In this document: positions 34,324 through 43,613 of the stretch, in pieces
Position numbering within the stretch: position 1 is the stretch's first letter
Layout of the letters: each line of letters opens with the position of its first letter
From: Cylindrospermum sp. NIES-4074
GTDB taxonomy: Bacteria; Cyanobacteriota; Cyanobacteriia; Cyanobacteriales; Nostocaceae
DNA: 64,000 nt
Reading direction: 5' to 3'
Assembly: GCA_003994795.1 (NCBI GenBank)
Contig: AP018269.1
Coordinates: 4,737,677-4,801,676, forward strand
The notes under the pieces: model-generated
Databases searched by the model: none
What the model was told of the DNA's origin: nothing
What the model saw: the letters and a program-made list of their open reading frames with translations, nothing else
Translations under genes and position numbers: made by a program

Positions 34324-34386
34324 AATTGGTAGATGCACCCTGATAACTAACTCCCCTGGTTGGCTAATACTCACTGGGGGTTTTTT
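34324..34386 (+). ncRNA. nsiR1: NsiR1-like sRNA, copy 10 (last)
   Basis: Core AATTGGTAGATGCACCCTG, terminator ending TCACTGGGGG and 6 T. TCCGGA at 34292-34297. It closes the array. Confidence 0.83.
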
Positions 34387-34736
34387 CTACAATAGTTGGA
34401 TTTGCGTCCCTTACCTACTAACATCAGGCGGTGGAATGATTTAGATTCAACAAGTGTGATGCTCATCTTGTTGTCACTGCCTGTAGACTCCAAATTTACT
34501 CCAGTTTTTAGAAAAGAGCAAAAGTTAAGTCTGTCCCTGAATCGCTTTCATTCTATTTTTAGCCAAATATCTGACTTGAGAATGATTACTGCGATATATA
34601 ATGACATTTTTAATAATTCTTATAGAATTTTGCCATAGTGCTGCTCAATTGTCTATTGTTAGGCTACCAGCAATCTGTTAATATTTTATGACATATCTTA
34701 GACTATTATACTTAGAATCAAGAGAGTTTTCAGTCC
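34387..34736. other. Spacer after the sRNA array
   Basis: 350 bp; an 80-codon frame from a TTG at 34396 has no ribosome site, no recognisable features and starts on the last terminator, so it is not called. The right end carries the promoter region of the thioredoxin-like gene, with AGAGAG before its ATG. Confidence 0.5.
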
Positions 34737-35060
34737 ATGAGTTTAGCCGTGATTAAGTTCTCCTCAGAAGAGTGCGGCATCTGCCACAAGATGTCTTTTT
34801 ATGACCAGAAGGTGGCTGAGGAACTGGGTTTGCAATTTATAAGTGTGAAAATGCAGGATACGGCTACTTACCGCAAGTACCGTAAGATTTTGTTAACTCA
34901 GTACCCTGATAAATCAGATATGGGATGGCCTACTTACATTATCTGCGATTCTCCTGAAGGCGAATTTCAGATTGTGGGCGAGGTTAAAGGCGGACATCCC
35001 AAAGGAGAATTTAGAAGTCGCATTCAAGAAGTTTTGGCTACAGCCTCTAGTCAGAATTAA
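34737..35060 (+). CDS. Thioredoxin-like protein
   Basis: A 107-aa thioredoxin-fold protein: VIKFSSEECGICHKMSFYD places a CGIC redox pair at residues ~13-16, and GWPTYIIC supplies the cis-Pro. It lacks the WCGPC motif, so it is a divergent member, perhaps using the pair to reduce or sense disulfides. Its 3' end overlaps the opposing DUF5818-like gene by 14 nt. Confidence 0.85.
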   Translation: MSLAVIKFSSEECGICHKMSFYDQKVAEELGLQFISVKMQDTATYRKYRKILLTQYPDKSDMGWPTYIICDSPEGEFQIVGEVKGGHPKGEFRSRIQEVLATASSQN

Positions 35061-35280
35061 TTAACTCAAAGGATTTTACTTCTAGGACTGGGCCAATCAT
35101 GGCAGTTGTCATGATGTCTTCGCGCACCTTGCCTGTGACTTTGGCTTTTTGTCCTGATTTGAGTAAGTTTTTGTCAGCGCCTTTGAGAATTTCGTAGGTA
35201 ACGCCCTCGTCTGCAACTAATGCCCATGCGCCCATACCAATGTCGCGGCGTTGAATTGTGCCTGTAATTGTAATGCTCAT
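35047..35280 (-). CDS. DUF5818-like small OB-type protein
   Basis: A 77-aa protein beginning MSITITGTIQRRDIGMGAWALVAD, then VTYEIL and GQKAKVTGKVREDIMT and VLEVKSFE, a beta-rich pattern resembling small OB-fold proteins (DUF5818). The frame opens at 35391, but the ATG at 35280 gives the natural N terminus and avoids a hairpin repeat at 35308. Function unknown. Confidence 0.78.
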   Translation of the reverse strand: MSITITGTIQRRDIGMGAWALVADEGVTYEILKGADKNLLKSGQKAKVTGKVREDIMTTAMIGPVLEVKSFELINSD

Positions 35281-35307
35281 AAACAGTGATAATTGCTGCT
35301 GAGTATA

Positions 35308-35326
35308 GGGTGGGCAGTACCCACCC
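35308..35326. repeat. Hairpin GGGTGGG-CAGTA-CCCACCC
   Basis: A perfect 7-bp palindrome between the subtilase stop and the small OB-type gene; same type as the repeats near 15363 and 63226. It may terminate the subtilase transcript. Confidence 0.7.
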
Positions 35327-35339
35327 TGTAAAGTAAAAT

Positions 35340-37190
35340 TTAGGCTGTTTTGCCTTCGTTTTGCAATGCTAAACGAGCTAGTCCATAACAAAGTATGGCA
35401 TTGATGATGAGGAAGATGCGAGCTAAGTTGCTACTTCCCAACCCCCAAACTGCGGGGTCATAAATTGCGCTTACTGTCAAGCAGGCGGCAATGCCCAGAG
35501 TAGAACCAATAGCGAACCATTTCCAACTAGGATGCCCTAGCAATAGTGCTATTAAAACAACGGGAATTAATACACTGGCAAACAAGGGATTTAAGGCATC
35601 AGTGCCTTGTAGGGCGTTACCTAATTCGGGGATGGAACTACCAAATAGGCGGAAAGGCCACTGGGGAAGGTCAAAGATATAAATTCCTTTGAGGAAGAAT
35701 AACCCAGAACTGCCAGCTATCAAGCCACTGGATAAAGACCAACTCCAAGCGAAGGGGAAATAAACCCGCAGGAACCAAGCTAGGAGATAGGAACCCACTA
35801 CCATTAATATTTTAGGTAAAAGGGCGATCGCACCACCATCAATCCAAAAGCCGGGGTTGAGATAGCCGTTATCCCGCAACCAACGGAAGAAATCGGGAAA
35901 ACTGATAATGCCTTCGCTGGCAATTTTTACTGCTGCTTCAGCATTGAGTTGTCCAGCGCCATAATAGTTCAAACCATCATCTTGAATTACTCTGGCTGAT
36001 TGTTTGAGGACTTTTAAAACTTCTTCTGGTTCTTTAATGCCAGCAGCTTTAATTAAGGCAGCAACACCGGCAACGTGGGGAGATGCCATACTTGTGCCTT
36101 GGAGTCCCAGAAAAACTCCTTCGCCGTTTTCATTAATCGTCTCTTGGAGAATTGCTCCCCCTTCACTACCACCAGGGGCAGAGATATCAACGCCTGCACC
36201 ATAGTTAGAATATTCAGCTTTTTCGCCATCGGGGCCAAATGCAGAAACACCGATAACATGAGGATAACGGGCGGGATAACTAGCCCCATTAGCGCTTTCA
36301 TTGCCGGCGGCAGCAATAATGACTACACCTTTGTTGTAGGCATACTCAATTGCTTGTTTCATGAGTTGGCTTTCACCGCCACCACCTAAGCTCATGTTAA
36401 TCACATCTGCGCCTTGATCAGCAGCAAATTTAATGGCTTCGGCGATATCGGCAACTGTACCACCGCCAAAAGCATTTAATACCTTCAAGGGCATGAGATT
36501 GGCTTCGTAGGCAACTCCGGCGACGCCATATTTGTTATTAGTAGCTTGGGCTACTGTACCAGCAACGTGAGTACCATGTCCGTTGTCATCTGTGGCTTCT
36601 TCTCGGTCGTTAACAAAATCGTAGCCTTTGACGAATTTTGTTTCCTGTAAGTCGCGTACTTTGGTAATGCCGGTGTCAATGACTGCGACGGTGATACCGC
36701 TGCCTTTGGTGAGATTCCACGCACCTTCAACGCCGATTTTGTGCAAGTTCCACTGCTTGCTGTAATATTGGTCGTTAGGGCCAGTTAATGAGGGAGTCGC
36801 CTCTTGATCGTCTTGGGGTTGCCAAAATTCTCCTAACCACTTGGCTTCACCTGGCTGGGGAATCTTCTTGTAGATGTAATTTGGCTCGATGAATTCTGTG
36901 GCTTTGGCGAAGGTAGATGCTTTTAGGGCTTTGAGCCGATCGCGATCGCCTTTGATAATATACACATTATCCTTGGCCGAAAATTTATTATCCAGTTGGG
37001 GTGTAACTTGGTATTGTTGAGCGATCGCTTTTAGATCCTGCTGCACCACCTCTGCGGGAATATCTTCGCGAAAATCTAGCAGAATTGTCTCAAATTCACC
37101 TTTAGCTGCCAATCCCTGAAAATTCAAGAACCCAAACACGGCAGCTACTAACCCAATGACAAACAAGCACAATAATATAAGCTTTCTCAT
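35340..37190 (-). CDS. Membrane-anchored S8 (subtilisin-like) protease
   Basis: A 616-aa protein. An N-terminal membrane helix (4-25) is followed by a propeptide-like region (35-110) and the S8 domain. The triad blocks are VAVIDTG (Asp172), NGHGTHVAG (His205) and GTSMASPHVAG (Ser, ~366). The C-terminal ~180 residues contain about four to five hydrophobic helices (LLPKILMVVGSYLLAWFL onward), so the catalytic domain is tethered, probably facing the periplasm. The C-terminal membrane module is uncommon among subtilases but known in cyanobacteria. Confidence 0.92.
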   Translation of the reverse strand: MRKLILLCLFVIGLVAAVFGFLNFQGLAAKGEFETILLDFREDIPAEVVQQDLKAIAQQYQVTPQLDNKFSAKDNVYIIKGDRDRLKALKASTFAKATEFIEPNYIYKKIPQPGEAKWLGEFWQPQDDQEATPSLTGPNDQYYSKQWNLHKIGVEGAWNLTKGSGITVAVIDTGITKVRDLQETKFVKGYDFVNDREEATDDNGHGTHVAGTVAQATNNKYGVAGVAYEANLMPLKVLNAFGGGTVADIAEAIKFAADQGADVINMSLGGGGESQLMKQAIEYAYNKGVVIIAAAGNESANGASYPARYPHVIGVSAFGPDGEKAEYSNYGAGVDISAPGGSEGGAILQETINENGEGVFLGLQGTSMASPHVAGVAALIKAAGIKEPEEVLKVLKQSARVIQDDGLNYYGAGQLNAEAAVKIASEGIISFPDFFRWLRDNGYLNPGFWIDGGAIALLPKILMVVGSYLLAWFLRVYFPFAWSWSLSSGLIAGSSGLFFLKGIYIFDLPQWPFRLFGSSIPELGNALQGTDALNPLFASVLIPVVLIALLLGHPSWKWFAIGSTLGIAACLTVSAIYDPAVWGLGSSNLARIFLIINAILCYGLARLALQNEGKTA

Positions 37191-37301
37191 ATCAACACTT
37201 CAACGCTTTTTGCCAGTTTGCTCACTACCATAACTTATCTCCATCCCTTGTTGGTGGGTTTTGCACTTTAGTTAAAAATTTCACTCAGGACTTTTTAAAC
37301 G

Positions 37302-37757
37302 ATGGAACGTGGTCTTTTATGGTTGCCCTTGTTAGTAGCATTTTTCTGGTTAGCTTGGCAAGGAGCAAGGGAATTTCAAAAAGTTGAAGCTTATCGCACT
37401 TGGGCGGAGCAGTTTGAACGGGCTAAATACGACATTTATGCAGTTTTGGGGCAAAAAGGCGCCAATATAACTTGGGGGAAACCCACAACCAAAGGCCCGA
37501 TACAACTCGAAACGCTTTCTTTACTAAATGTCCAACAAATCCGGCTTTTGATAGACGGCAAAGAGGTAGATACCAAAAATCCACCTGATAAAGGACGTAA
37601 GATTGAGTTAGAATTCTTATTCTTAAGAGATGTTAACTCAGTGCGTGTTCCGTTTACAGAAATCCCTTTAGCTGCCCAATGGGGCAAATATTTGCAGGGA
37701 GCGTTGCACAAGAGGCAATCAGGCAGTGGGGATGCTTCAGTTGCAGAAAATTTTTGA
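37302..37757 (+). CDS. Conserved hypothetical membrane-anchored protein
   Basis: A 151-aa protein with an N-terminal membrane helix (LLWLPLLVAFFWLAWQG), then a soluble domain with ITWGKPTTKGPIQLETLSL and IRLLIDGKEV. I do not recognise a family. Its last ~20 codons (KRQSGSGDASVAENF end) are duplicated at 40034-40090 next to the second histidine kinase, marking one breakpoint of a tandem duplication. It ends 1 bp before the opposing kinase gene. Confidence 0.8.
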   Translation: MERGLLWLPLLVAFFWLAWQGAREFQKVEAYRTWAEQFERAKYDIYAVLGQKGANITWGKPTTKGPIQLETLSLLNVQQIRLLIDGKEVDTKNPPDKGRKIELEFLFLRDVNSVRVPFTEIPLAAQWGKYLQGALHKRQSGSGDASVAENF

Positions 37758-37758
37758 T

Positions 37759-39930
37759 TTACTTTGGCGATTGCTGAAGGGGAATTTCGATCACAAATTC
37801 TGCTCCCTTTTCAGGCAATGAAATACAACTTAATGAACCGCCGTGGCGCTCAGTAATAATTTGGTAACAGATAGACAGACCCATACCTGTGCCTTTACCA
37901 ACAGCTTTAGTTGTATAGAAGGGGTCAAATAACCGTGGTCGAACTTGTTCTGACACACCCAGACCATTATCAGCAATGCGGATAACTATTTGCTGGGCAT
38001 CGGGCATTTCCGTACAGATGCGAATCTCCGGATTGTTATTTATAGTTTTGCTATTGACAACTGACTCTTCCAATGCATCAATGGCATTTGCCAATATATT
38101 CAAGAATACTTGATTGAGTTGTCCCGCATAGCATTCGACTAATGGTAAACGGCCATATTCTTTAATGACTGTGATTTCTGGAAAATTAGGTTTAGCTCTT
38201 AAACGATGTTCTAAGATCATCAGTGTACTATCAATACCCTCATGAATATCAGCGGGCTTTAAATCCGCTTCATCAAGGCGTGAGAAAGTGCGTAGGGAAG
38301 TAACGATTTGGCGGATGCGTTCTGCGCCAACTTTCATAGAAGAGTAAAGTTTTGGCAAGTCTTGCAGCAAATAATCAAGATCAATAGCTTCGACTTGCTC
38401 TTGAATTTCTGAGATAGGATGAGGATAGTTTTGCTGGTAAAGGCTCAATAAATTTAACAAATCTTCGGTATATTCTTGGGCGTGGGTCAGGTTACCATAA
38501 ATGAAGCTAACTGGGTTATTAATTTCATGGGCAACTCCAGCCACTAATTGACCCAGCGAGGACATTTTCTCGCTCTGAATCAGTTGGGCTTGTGTGCGTT
38601 GGAGTTCTTGAAGAGTTTCCTCTAATTCTAATGCTTGCCTTCTGAATTGAGCTTCTGATTGCTTTAGAGCTTCTTCAGTTGTTTTACGCTCATTAATATC
38701 CCGTGTAATGCCTTGAAATCCTATCAATTTACCATCTGTATCTGTCACCGGTGAGCTATTTGATAGAATCCAGCAGTCACTACCATCCTTCCGTCTGATT
38801 CTTACCTCAAGTCCAGCTTGCTTTTTACCCGTGTTAGCAATCTGCTGAAAAAAGGCTTGATAGGTTGCTAAATCGTCTGGATTGACCAGGAGTGTAAATG
38901 ACTGTCCCAGAAATTCTGAGGTATCATATCCAAACATATTAGTGAAGTTGGGGGAGAGATAGGTAAAGAGACCATCTATGGAAAGGGAGTAAATGACATC
39001 GTTGGCATTTTCTACCAAGCTACGGAACTGGGCCTCACTTTTAGCAAGTGCAGCTTTAGCTAGTTGACGCTCTGTGATGTCTTCTGTCACAAACAGCAAA
39101 TGAGTGCATTTATCTTGAGCATCAATAACTGGGATAGTCTTGTGGTGCACAATGCGGATTTCGCCTCTAATATTTTGGGCGTTTGTTTGGGGAAACTCTA
39201 AAACTTTTTGACTTTTGATTACTTCATATTCTAGATCGGTGAATAAGTCTGCCTTTTCTTTGGAGTGTATGTCATAATTGCTTTTATTCATTAGCTCCGC
39301 TGCGCTAAAACCAGACAATTCCTCAAAGGCCCGATTTAACAGCACAATCCGCAAATCAACAGTTTCCTTCACAAAGAATGGCAAGGGCAACATATCTATA
39401 ATAGACTTCATAAACTGTTGGTAATTTTGGATTTGTGCCTCTGTCTGTAGAGAAATAGTGATATCCTTAACCATTGACAGTATCCCAATGACTTTGCCAT
39501 CCAAGTCAATCACAGGTGTGTTGTACCACTCGCAGGTAATAATTTTGCCCTCTTTTGTGAAATTTGTGTAAGTACTGCAAATTCCATCTTCTTGCTTCAG
39601 CAATGCAGCAAAGACTTGATTAATATCTTCTTTATCACTTTCTGGGGCTAACAGTGCTGTGGCATTGCGTCCCAGTGCTTCTTGTTTACTGTAACCAAAG
39701 ATAGCTTCAGCAGCGGGATTCCAGTCCGTCACCTCAAATTCTGTATCCCACGAAATTACCCCTAGAGGATTGCACTGTACCAGAAAGGATAATTTATGCT
39801 GCAACTCTCTGACTGTTTCCAGAGCATCTTGCAGCTGAACTGAAACACTAACAGACAAAAGGGCTTTTTCGAGTTCAGCGACACGTAGGCGTAGGGCTGT
39901 AATTTCTTGGTATAGAGATTCAGTTGACAT
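37759..39930 (-). CDS. PAS-domain sensor histidine kinase A
   Basis: A 723-aa soluble kinase. A short coiled coil is followed by three PAS domains (~45-165, 170-290, 300-415). HisKA has the H-box GQLVAGVAHEINNPV (~470), and HATPase_c has ADNGLGVSE and GKGTGMGLSICYQI. No response regulator is adjacent. It is a tandem paralogue of the gene at 40088-42406: the N-terminal PAS and the kinase half are nearly identical while the central PAS modules differ. Confidence 0.92.
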   Translation of the reverse strand: MSTESLYQEITALRLRVAELEKALLSVSVSVQLQDALETVRELQHKLSFLVQCNPLGVISWDTEFEVTDWNPAAEAIFGYSKQEALGRNATALLAPESDKEDINQVFAALLKQEDGICSTYTNFTKEGKIITCEWYNTPVIDLDGKVIGILSMVKDITISLQTEAQIQNYQQFMKSIIDMLPLPFFVKETVDLRIVLLNRAFEELSGFSAAELMNKSNYDIHSKEKADLFTDLEYEVIKSQKVLEFPQTNAQNIRGEIRIVHHKTIPVIDAQDKCTHLLFVTEDITERQLAKAALAKSEAQFRSLVENANDVIYSLSIDGLFTYLSPNFTNMFGYDTSEFLGQSFTLLVNPDDLATYQAFFQQIANTGKKQAGLEVRIRRKDGSDCWILSNSSPVTDTDGKLIGFQGITRDINERKTTEEALKQSEAQFRRQALELEETLQELQRTQAQLIQSEKMSSLGQLVAGVAHEINNPVSFIYGNLTHAQEYTEDLLNLLSLYQQNYPHPISEIQEQVEAIDLDYLLQDLPKLYSSMKVGAERIRQIVTSLRTFSRLDEADLKPADIHEGIDSTLMILEHRLRAKPNFPEITVIKEYGRLPLVECYAGQLNQVFLNILANAIDALEESVVNSKTINNNPEIRICTEMPDAQQIVIRIADNGLGVSEQVRPRLFDPFYTTKAVGKGTGMGLSICYQIITERHGGSLSCISLPEKGAEFVIEIPLQQSPK

Positions 39931-40033
39931 AGGATTGATTCATATAATTATGTGTGTTTTTACTGCAATAACTATTGTCAGCAGAGATTTCTTCAGCAAG
40001 TAGTTTCAGTATTTATAATTTCCTAAACAAATA

Positions 40034-40090
40034 TGCACAAGAGGCAATCAGGCAGTGGGAATGCTTCAGTTGTAGAAAACTTTGGATTTA
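40034..40090 (+). repeat. Duplicated 3' end of the 37302 gene
   Basis: GCACAAGAGGCAATCAGGCA and the following ~40 bp repeat 37707-37763 with few changes. It is a fragment of the hypothetical gene's end carried along when the kinase gene was duplicated; it is not itself a gene. Confidence 0.85.
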
Positions 40091-42406
40091 CTTTGGCGAT
40101 TGCCGAAGGGGAATTTCGATCACAAATTCTGCTCCTTTTTTAGGAAATGAAATACAACTTAATGAACCGCCGTGGCGCTCAGTAATAATTTGGTAACAGA
40201 TAAACAGACCCATACCTGTGCCTTTACCAACGGCTTTAGTTGTATAGAAGGGGTCAAATAACCGTGGTCGAACTTGTTCTGACACACCCAGACCATTATC
40301 AGCAATGCGGATAACTATTTGCTGGGCATCGGGCATTTCCGTACAGATGCGAATCTCCGGATTGTTATTTGTAGTTTTGCTCTTGACAACCGACTCTTCT
40401 AATGCATCAATGGCATTTGCCAAGATATTCAAGAATACTTGATTGAGTTGTCCCGCATAGCACTCGACTAATGGTAAACGGCCATATTCTTTAATGACTG
40501 TGATTTCTGGAAAATTAGGTTTAGCTCTTAAACGATGTTCTAAGATCATCAGTGTACTATCAATACCCTCATGAATATCAGCGGGCTTTAAATCCGCTTC
40601 ATCAAGGCGTGAGAAAGTGCGTAGGGAAGTAACAATTTTGCGGATACGTTCTGCGCCAACTTTCATAGAAGAGTAAAGTTTTGGCAAGTCTCGCAGCAAA
40701 AATTCAAGATCAATGATTTTAGCTTGGTATTGAATTTCTGGGACAGGGTTGGGGTAGTGTGTTTGATAAAGATTTAGTAAAAATAATAGTTCTTGATTAT
40801 ATTCTTGGGCGTGGAGCAGGTTAGCATAGATAAAGTTAACTGGGTTATTAATTTCGTGGGCAACTCCAGCAACTAATTGACCCAGTGAGGACATTTTTTC
40901 GCTCTGAATGAGTTGGGCTTGTGTGCGTTGGAGTTCTTGAAGAGTTTGCTCCAGTTCTATGGTTTGCTGTCTCAGTTGAGCTTCTGATTGCCGCAATTCA
41001 TTCTCTGCTTGTTGGCGATCGCTAATATCGCGACTGACACCAAGCAATGCAAAAACCTCCCCTGTATTATTTCTCAGGGGTACTTTTTGGCTATCAAAAA
41101 TATGCAACGTACCATCAGCAATGATTGCTGGGTCGTAGGAATTGCGAATCGTCTGTCCTGATAATACAGCTTGGTCGTCAGCGCGGAAACCACGAATATT
41201 TTTGTTTGGGTTCCCAAATACTAATTCTTCCGTAAAACCTAATTCTAGATCATCTTTGCCAATGATCTCCTCAATAGTTTTGCCTATTGCATTCGCGTAG
41301 GTGCGGTTAGCTAGGATAAAACGATAGTTTTTATCTTTGATAAATACCCAATCTAGGGTGTTATCAATGACCATGCTCAGGAGATAAGATTGTTGTTTAC
41401 TCTGCTGTACAGCTTTCTGTAGGGCTACTTGAACTAATTGCCGTTCCTTAATCTCCTGCTGTAACTGGGCAGTGCGTTCCTCAACCCGATTCTCTAATTC
41501 TGTGTTAACTTTTTCTAGAGCGAGTTCTACTTGTTTGCGATCGCTCACCTCAATCAGCAGTCCATCCCAAAGAATTGCTCCTCCCGGCTGCAATTCCGGT
41601 CGAGAAATTCCCTGTATCCACTTCATTTTCCCAGAACGAGAGAAAATTCGCCCCTCCCAGTTCCAGGTTTGCAATGTTTGACCAGAAAAGTCAATGGTAT
41701 CTAAGAAAGATTGGCGATCGTCTGGATGCAACGCTTCTATAAAGAATTCTGGATTTTGTTGAGCTTCTGCCGGTTCTAAGCCGAAAATTTCTCGACAGCC
41801 ATCAGAGATATAGGGCAAAGTCGAAGTTCCATCCGATTCTAACTGAAACTGGTAAATTATACCTGGTACATTGGCAACCAGCTTTTTGTAGCGTGCTTCA
41901 CTGCGACAGAGAGCAAGTTCCATCTCTCTGCGAACAGTGATATCTTCAACCATTGAAAGCACCCCAATAACCTTGCCATCCAAGTCAGTTAAAGGGGTGT
42001 TGTACCACTCACAAATAATTATTCTGCCATCTTTGGTGACATTCTCGTTGGTAGAGCGAATACCCCCCTTTTGCTGTAGCAATGCGGCAACAACTTTGTC
42101 TACTGCTTCCTTAGCCATTTCCGGTATCAGTCCAGCAAAATGGCGACCGATTACTTCATCTTGACTATAACCAAAGATAGCTTCGGCAGATGGATTCCAG
42201 TCTGTCACCTCAAATGCTGTATTCCATGAAATTATACCTAGAGGATTGCTCTGAACCAGAAAGGACAACTTATGCTGCAACTCCCCAACCTTGAACAGTG
42301 CATCTTGTTGCTGAACTGAAGAATGAGAAGAAAACAGAGCTTTTTCGAGTTCAGCAACACGTAGGCGTAGGGATGTAATTTCTTGGTAGGGCGATTCAGT
42401 TGACAT
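40088..42406 (-). CDS. PAS-domain sensor histidine kinase B
   Basis: A 772-aa soluble kinase. Domains: short coiled coil, PAS 1 (~45-165), PAS 2 with the PAS_3-type LHPDDR motif (~175-300), coiled coil (NTELENRVEERTAQLQQEI), PAS 3 (~345-470), HisKA (GQLVAGVAHEINNPV) and HATPase_c (GKGTGMGLFICYQI). It shares both ends with kinase A, but PAS 2 and PAS 3 are unrelated to that protein's, so the inputs should differ while the output could be shared. Confidence 0.92.
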   Translation of the reverse strand: MSTESPYQEITSLRLRVAELEKALFSSHSSVQQQDALFKVGELQHKLSFLVQSNPLGIISWNTAFEVTDWNPSAEAIFGYSQDEVIGRHFAGLIPEMAKEAVDKVVAALLQQKGGIRSTNENVTKDGRIIICEWYNTPLTDLDGKVIGVLSMVEDITVRREMELALCRSEARYKKLVANVPGIIYQFQLESDGTSTLPYISDGCREIFGLEPAEAQQNPEFFIEALHPDDRQSFLDTIDFSGQTLQTWNWEGRIFSRSGKMKWIQGISRPELQPGGAILWDGLLIEVSDRKQVELALEKVNTELENRVEERTAQLQQEIKERQLVQVALQKAVQQSKQQSYLLSMVIDNTLDWVFIKDKNYRFILANRTYANAIGKTIEEIIGKDDLELGFTEELVFGNPNKNIRGFRADDQAVLSGQTIRNSYDPAIIADGTLHIFDSQKVPLRNNTGEVFALLGVSRDISDRQQAENELRQSEAQLRQQTIELEQTLQELQRTQAQLIQSEKMSSLGQLVAGVAHEINNPVNFIYANLLHAQEYNQELLFLLNLYQTHYPNPVPEIQYQAKIIDLEFLLRDLPKLYSSMKVGAERIRKIVTSLRTFSRLDEADLKPADIHEGIDSTLMILEHRLRAKPNFPEITVIKEYGRLPLVECYAGQLNQVFLNILANAIDALEESVVKSKTTNNNPEIRICTEMPDAQQIVIRIADNGLGVSEQVRPRLFDPFYTTKAVGKGTGMGLFICYQIITERHGGSLSCISFPKKGAEFVIEIPLRQSPK

Positions 42407-42653
42407 ACAGTATATTCACATATTTATGTGTATTTTTACTGGACTAACTATGCCAGCAGAGATTTTCTGAGTTAATAGCCTCAGTAGATATGATGCCCTA
42501 AATAAGTGTGAATGTAACAAAATTATCTCTAAATTGAAACGAGATTTTGAGATTTCTGGTGTTTTGGGTAAAGATATCAAGGTAGTTGCCAATGTGCTAA
42601 ATCTAAGCAATTAGCCCAACTAATAATTGAAGGAAAATCTCAGTATTTAATTT

Positions 42654-43493
42654 ATGAATGCTATCAAAAATTTCACAATACCCGTTGCGTTAACCATTGC
42701 CGGTTCAGATAGTGGCGGTGGTGCGGGAATTCAAAGCGATTTACGCACCTTTGCCTTTCATTGTGTCCACGGAACTAGCGCTATTACCTGCGTCACGGCT
42801 CAAAATACCTTGGGAGTGAGGCGCGTTGATGCCATGTCACCGGAGGCGGTAGTGGCGCAAATGCAAGCCGTGGTTGAGGATATCGGCGTACAAGCTGCAA
42901 AAACGGGAATGTTACTCAACCAGGAAATTATCTCTGCTGTTGCCCAACAAGTGGACGCTTTGCAAATTAATAATCTGGTGGTTGATCCGGTGATGGTATC
43001 ACGCACAGGGGCGCAATTGATTGATAATGAAGCTGTGCAAACCCTATGTGATGCCTTAATTCCCCAAGCGGCTATTATCACACCAAATCGCTACGAAGCA
43101 GAGATTTTAAGCGGCTTACAGATTCAGTCTCTAGACGATATGCAAGCAGCTGCCCAGATTATTCACCAAAATTTAGGGGCAAAGGCTGTTTTAGTTAAGG
43201 GTGGAGGGATGCAAGGAAATTTGCGTGGCGTTGATATCTGGTTTGATGGACAAAGAATGGAGACTTTGACGACAAAGCAAGTAGATACAAAAAATACTCA
43301 TGGCACTGGTTGTACTTTATCAGCTGCGATCGCTGCTAATCTGGCCTTGGGCAAAGACTTGTGGTCAGCTGTGCAACAGGCAAAAGAGTACGTCACCACT
43401 GCACTCACCTACTCCCTAGATATTGGCCAAGGGCAAGGCCCTGTGGGACACTTCTTCCCACTGTTACAAAATGAGCGCAGAAAAAGCTTCTAG
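42654..43493 (+). CDS. thiD: Hydroxymethylpyrimidine/phosphomethylpyrimidine kinase
   Basis: A 279-aa ribokinase-like enzyme that phosphorylates HMP and HMP-P in thiamine synthesis. Motifs: TIAGSDSGGGAGIQSDLRTFA, CVTAQNTLGV, VDPVMVSRTGAQLID, ITPNRYEAEIL, VLVKGGG and the anion-hole/catalytic NTHGTGCTLSAAIAANLA. No TPP riboswitch is visible upstream and no other thi gene is adjacent. Confidence 0.94.
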   Translation: MNAIKNFTIPVALTIAGSDSGGGAGIQSDLRTFAFHCVHGTSAITCVTAQNTLGVRRVDAMSPEAVVAQMQAVVEDIGVQAAKTGMLLNQEIISAVAQQVDALQINNLVVDPVMVSRTGAQLIDNEAVQTLCDALIPQAAIITPNRYEAEILSGLQIQSLDDMQAAAQIIHQNLGAKAVLVKGGGMQGNLRGVDIWFDGQRMETLTTKQVDTKNTHGTGCTLSAAIAANLALGKDLWSAVQQAKEYVTTALTYSLDIGQGQGPVGHFFPLLQNERRKSF

Positions 43494-43613
43494 CTAAAAT
43501 ATCTTTGCCCTCTGAGCATTTTTAGACTATTCTTGGGCATAGTTTCATGGCTAACTATAGTCTGTAACTATCAGTTGTTAATCTAATTACCTTATTTTGA
43601 TACCCAGCCACCA

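Larger units (their letters stand above)
33079..34386 (+). repeat. Tandem sRNA array, ~136-bp units
   Basis: Ten consecutive units with starts 128-137 bp apart. Copies 1-5 are nearly identical including spacers with ACAGCAACAGCTGCAACAGG. Copies 7-8 share a second spacer type, and copies 9-10 are unique. This pattern fits expansion by unequal exchange from older diverged copies on the right. Confidence 0.9.

Noticed and set aside
33079-34386. CRISPR-like array of direct repeats
   Set aside because: Units are ~136 bp with only short variation, each contains a promoter element and a Rho-independent terminator, and there are no 20-40-bp unique spacers or cas genes.
34396-34638. 80-codon frame after the sRNA array
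   Set aside because: TTG start on a terminator, no ribosome site, no recognisable protein pattern.
42525-42614. Open plus frame with KLKRDFEISGVLGKDIKVVA, ending at a stop near 42614
   Set aside because: It looks protein-like and could be a gene tail, but it is only ~27 codons with no start and no recognised family.
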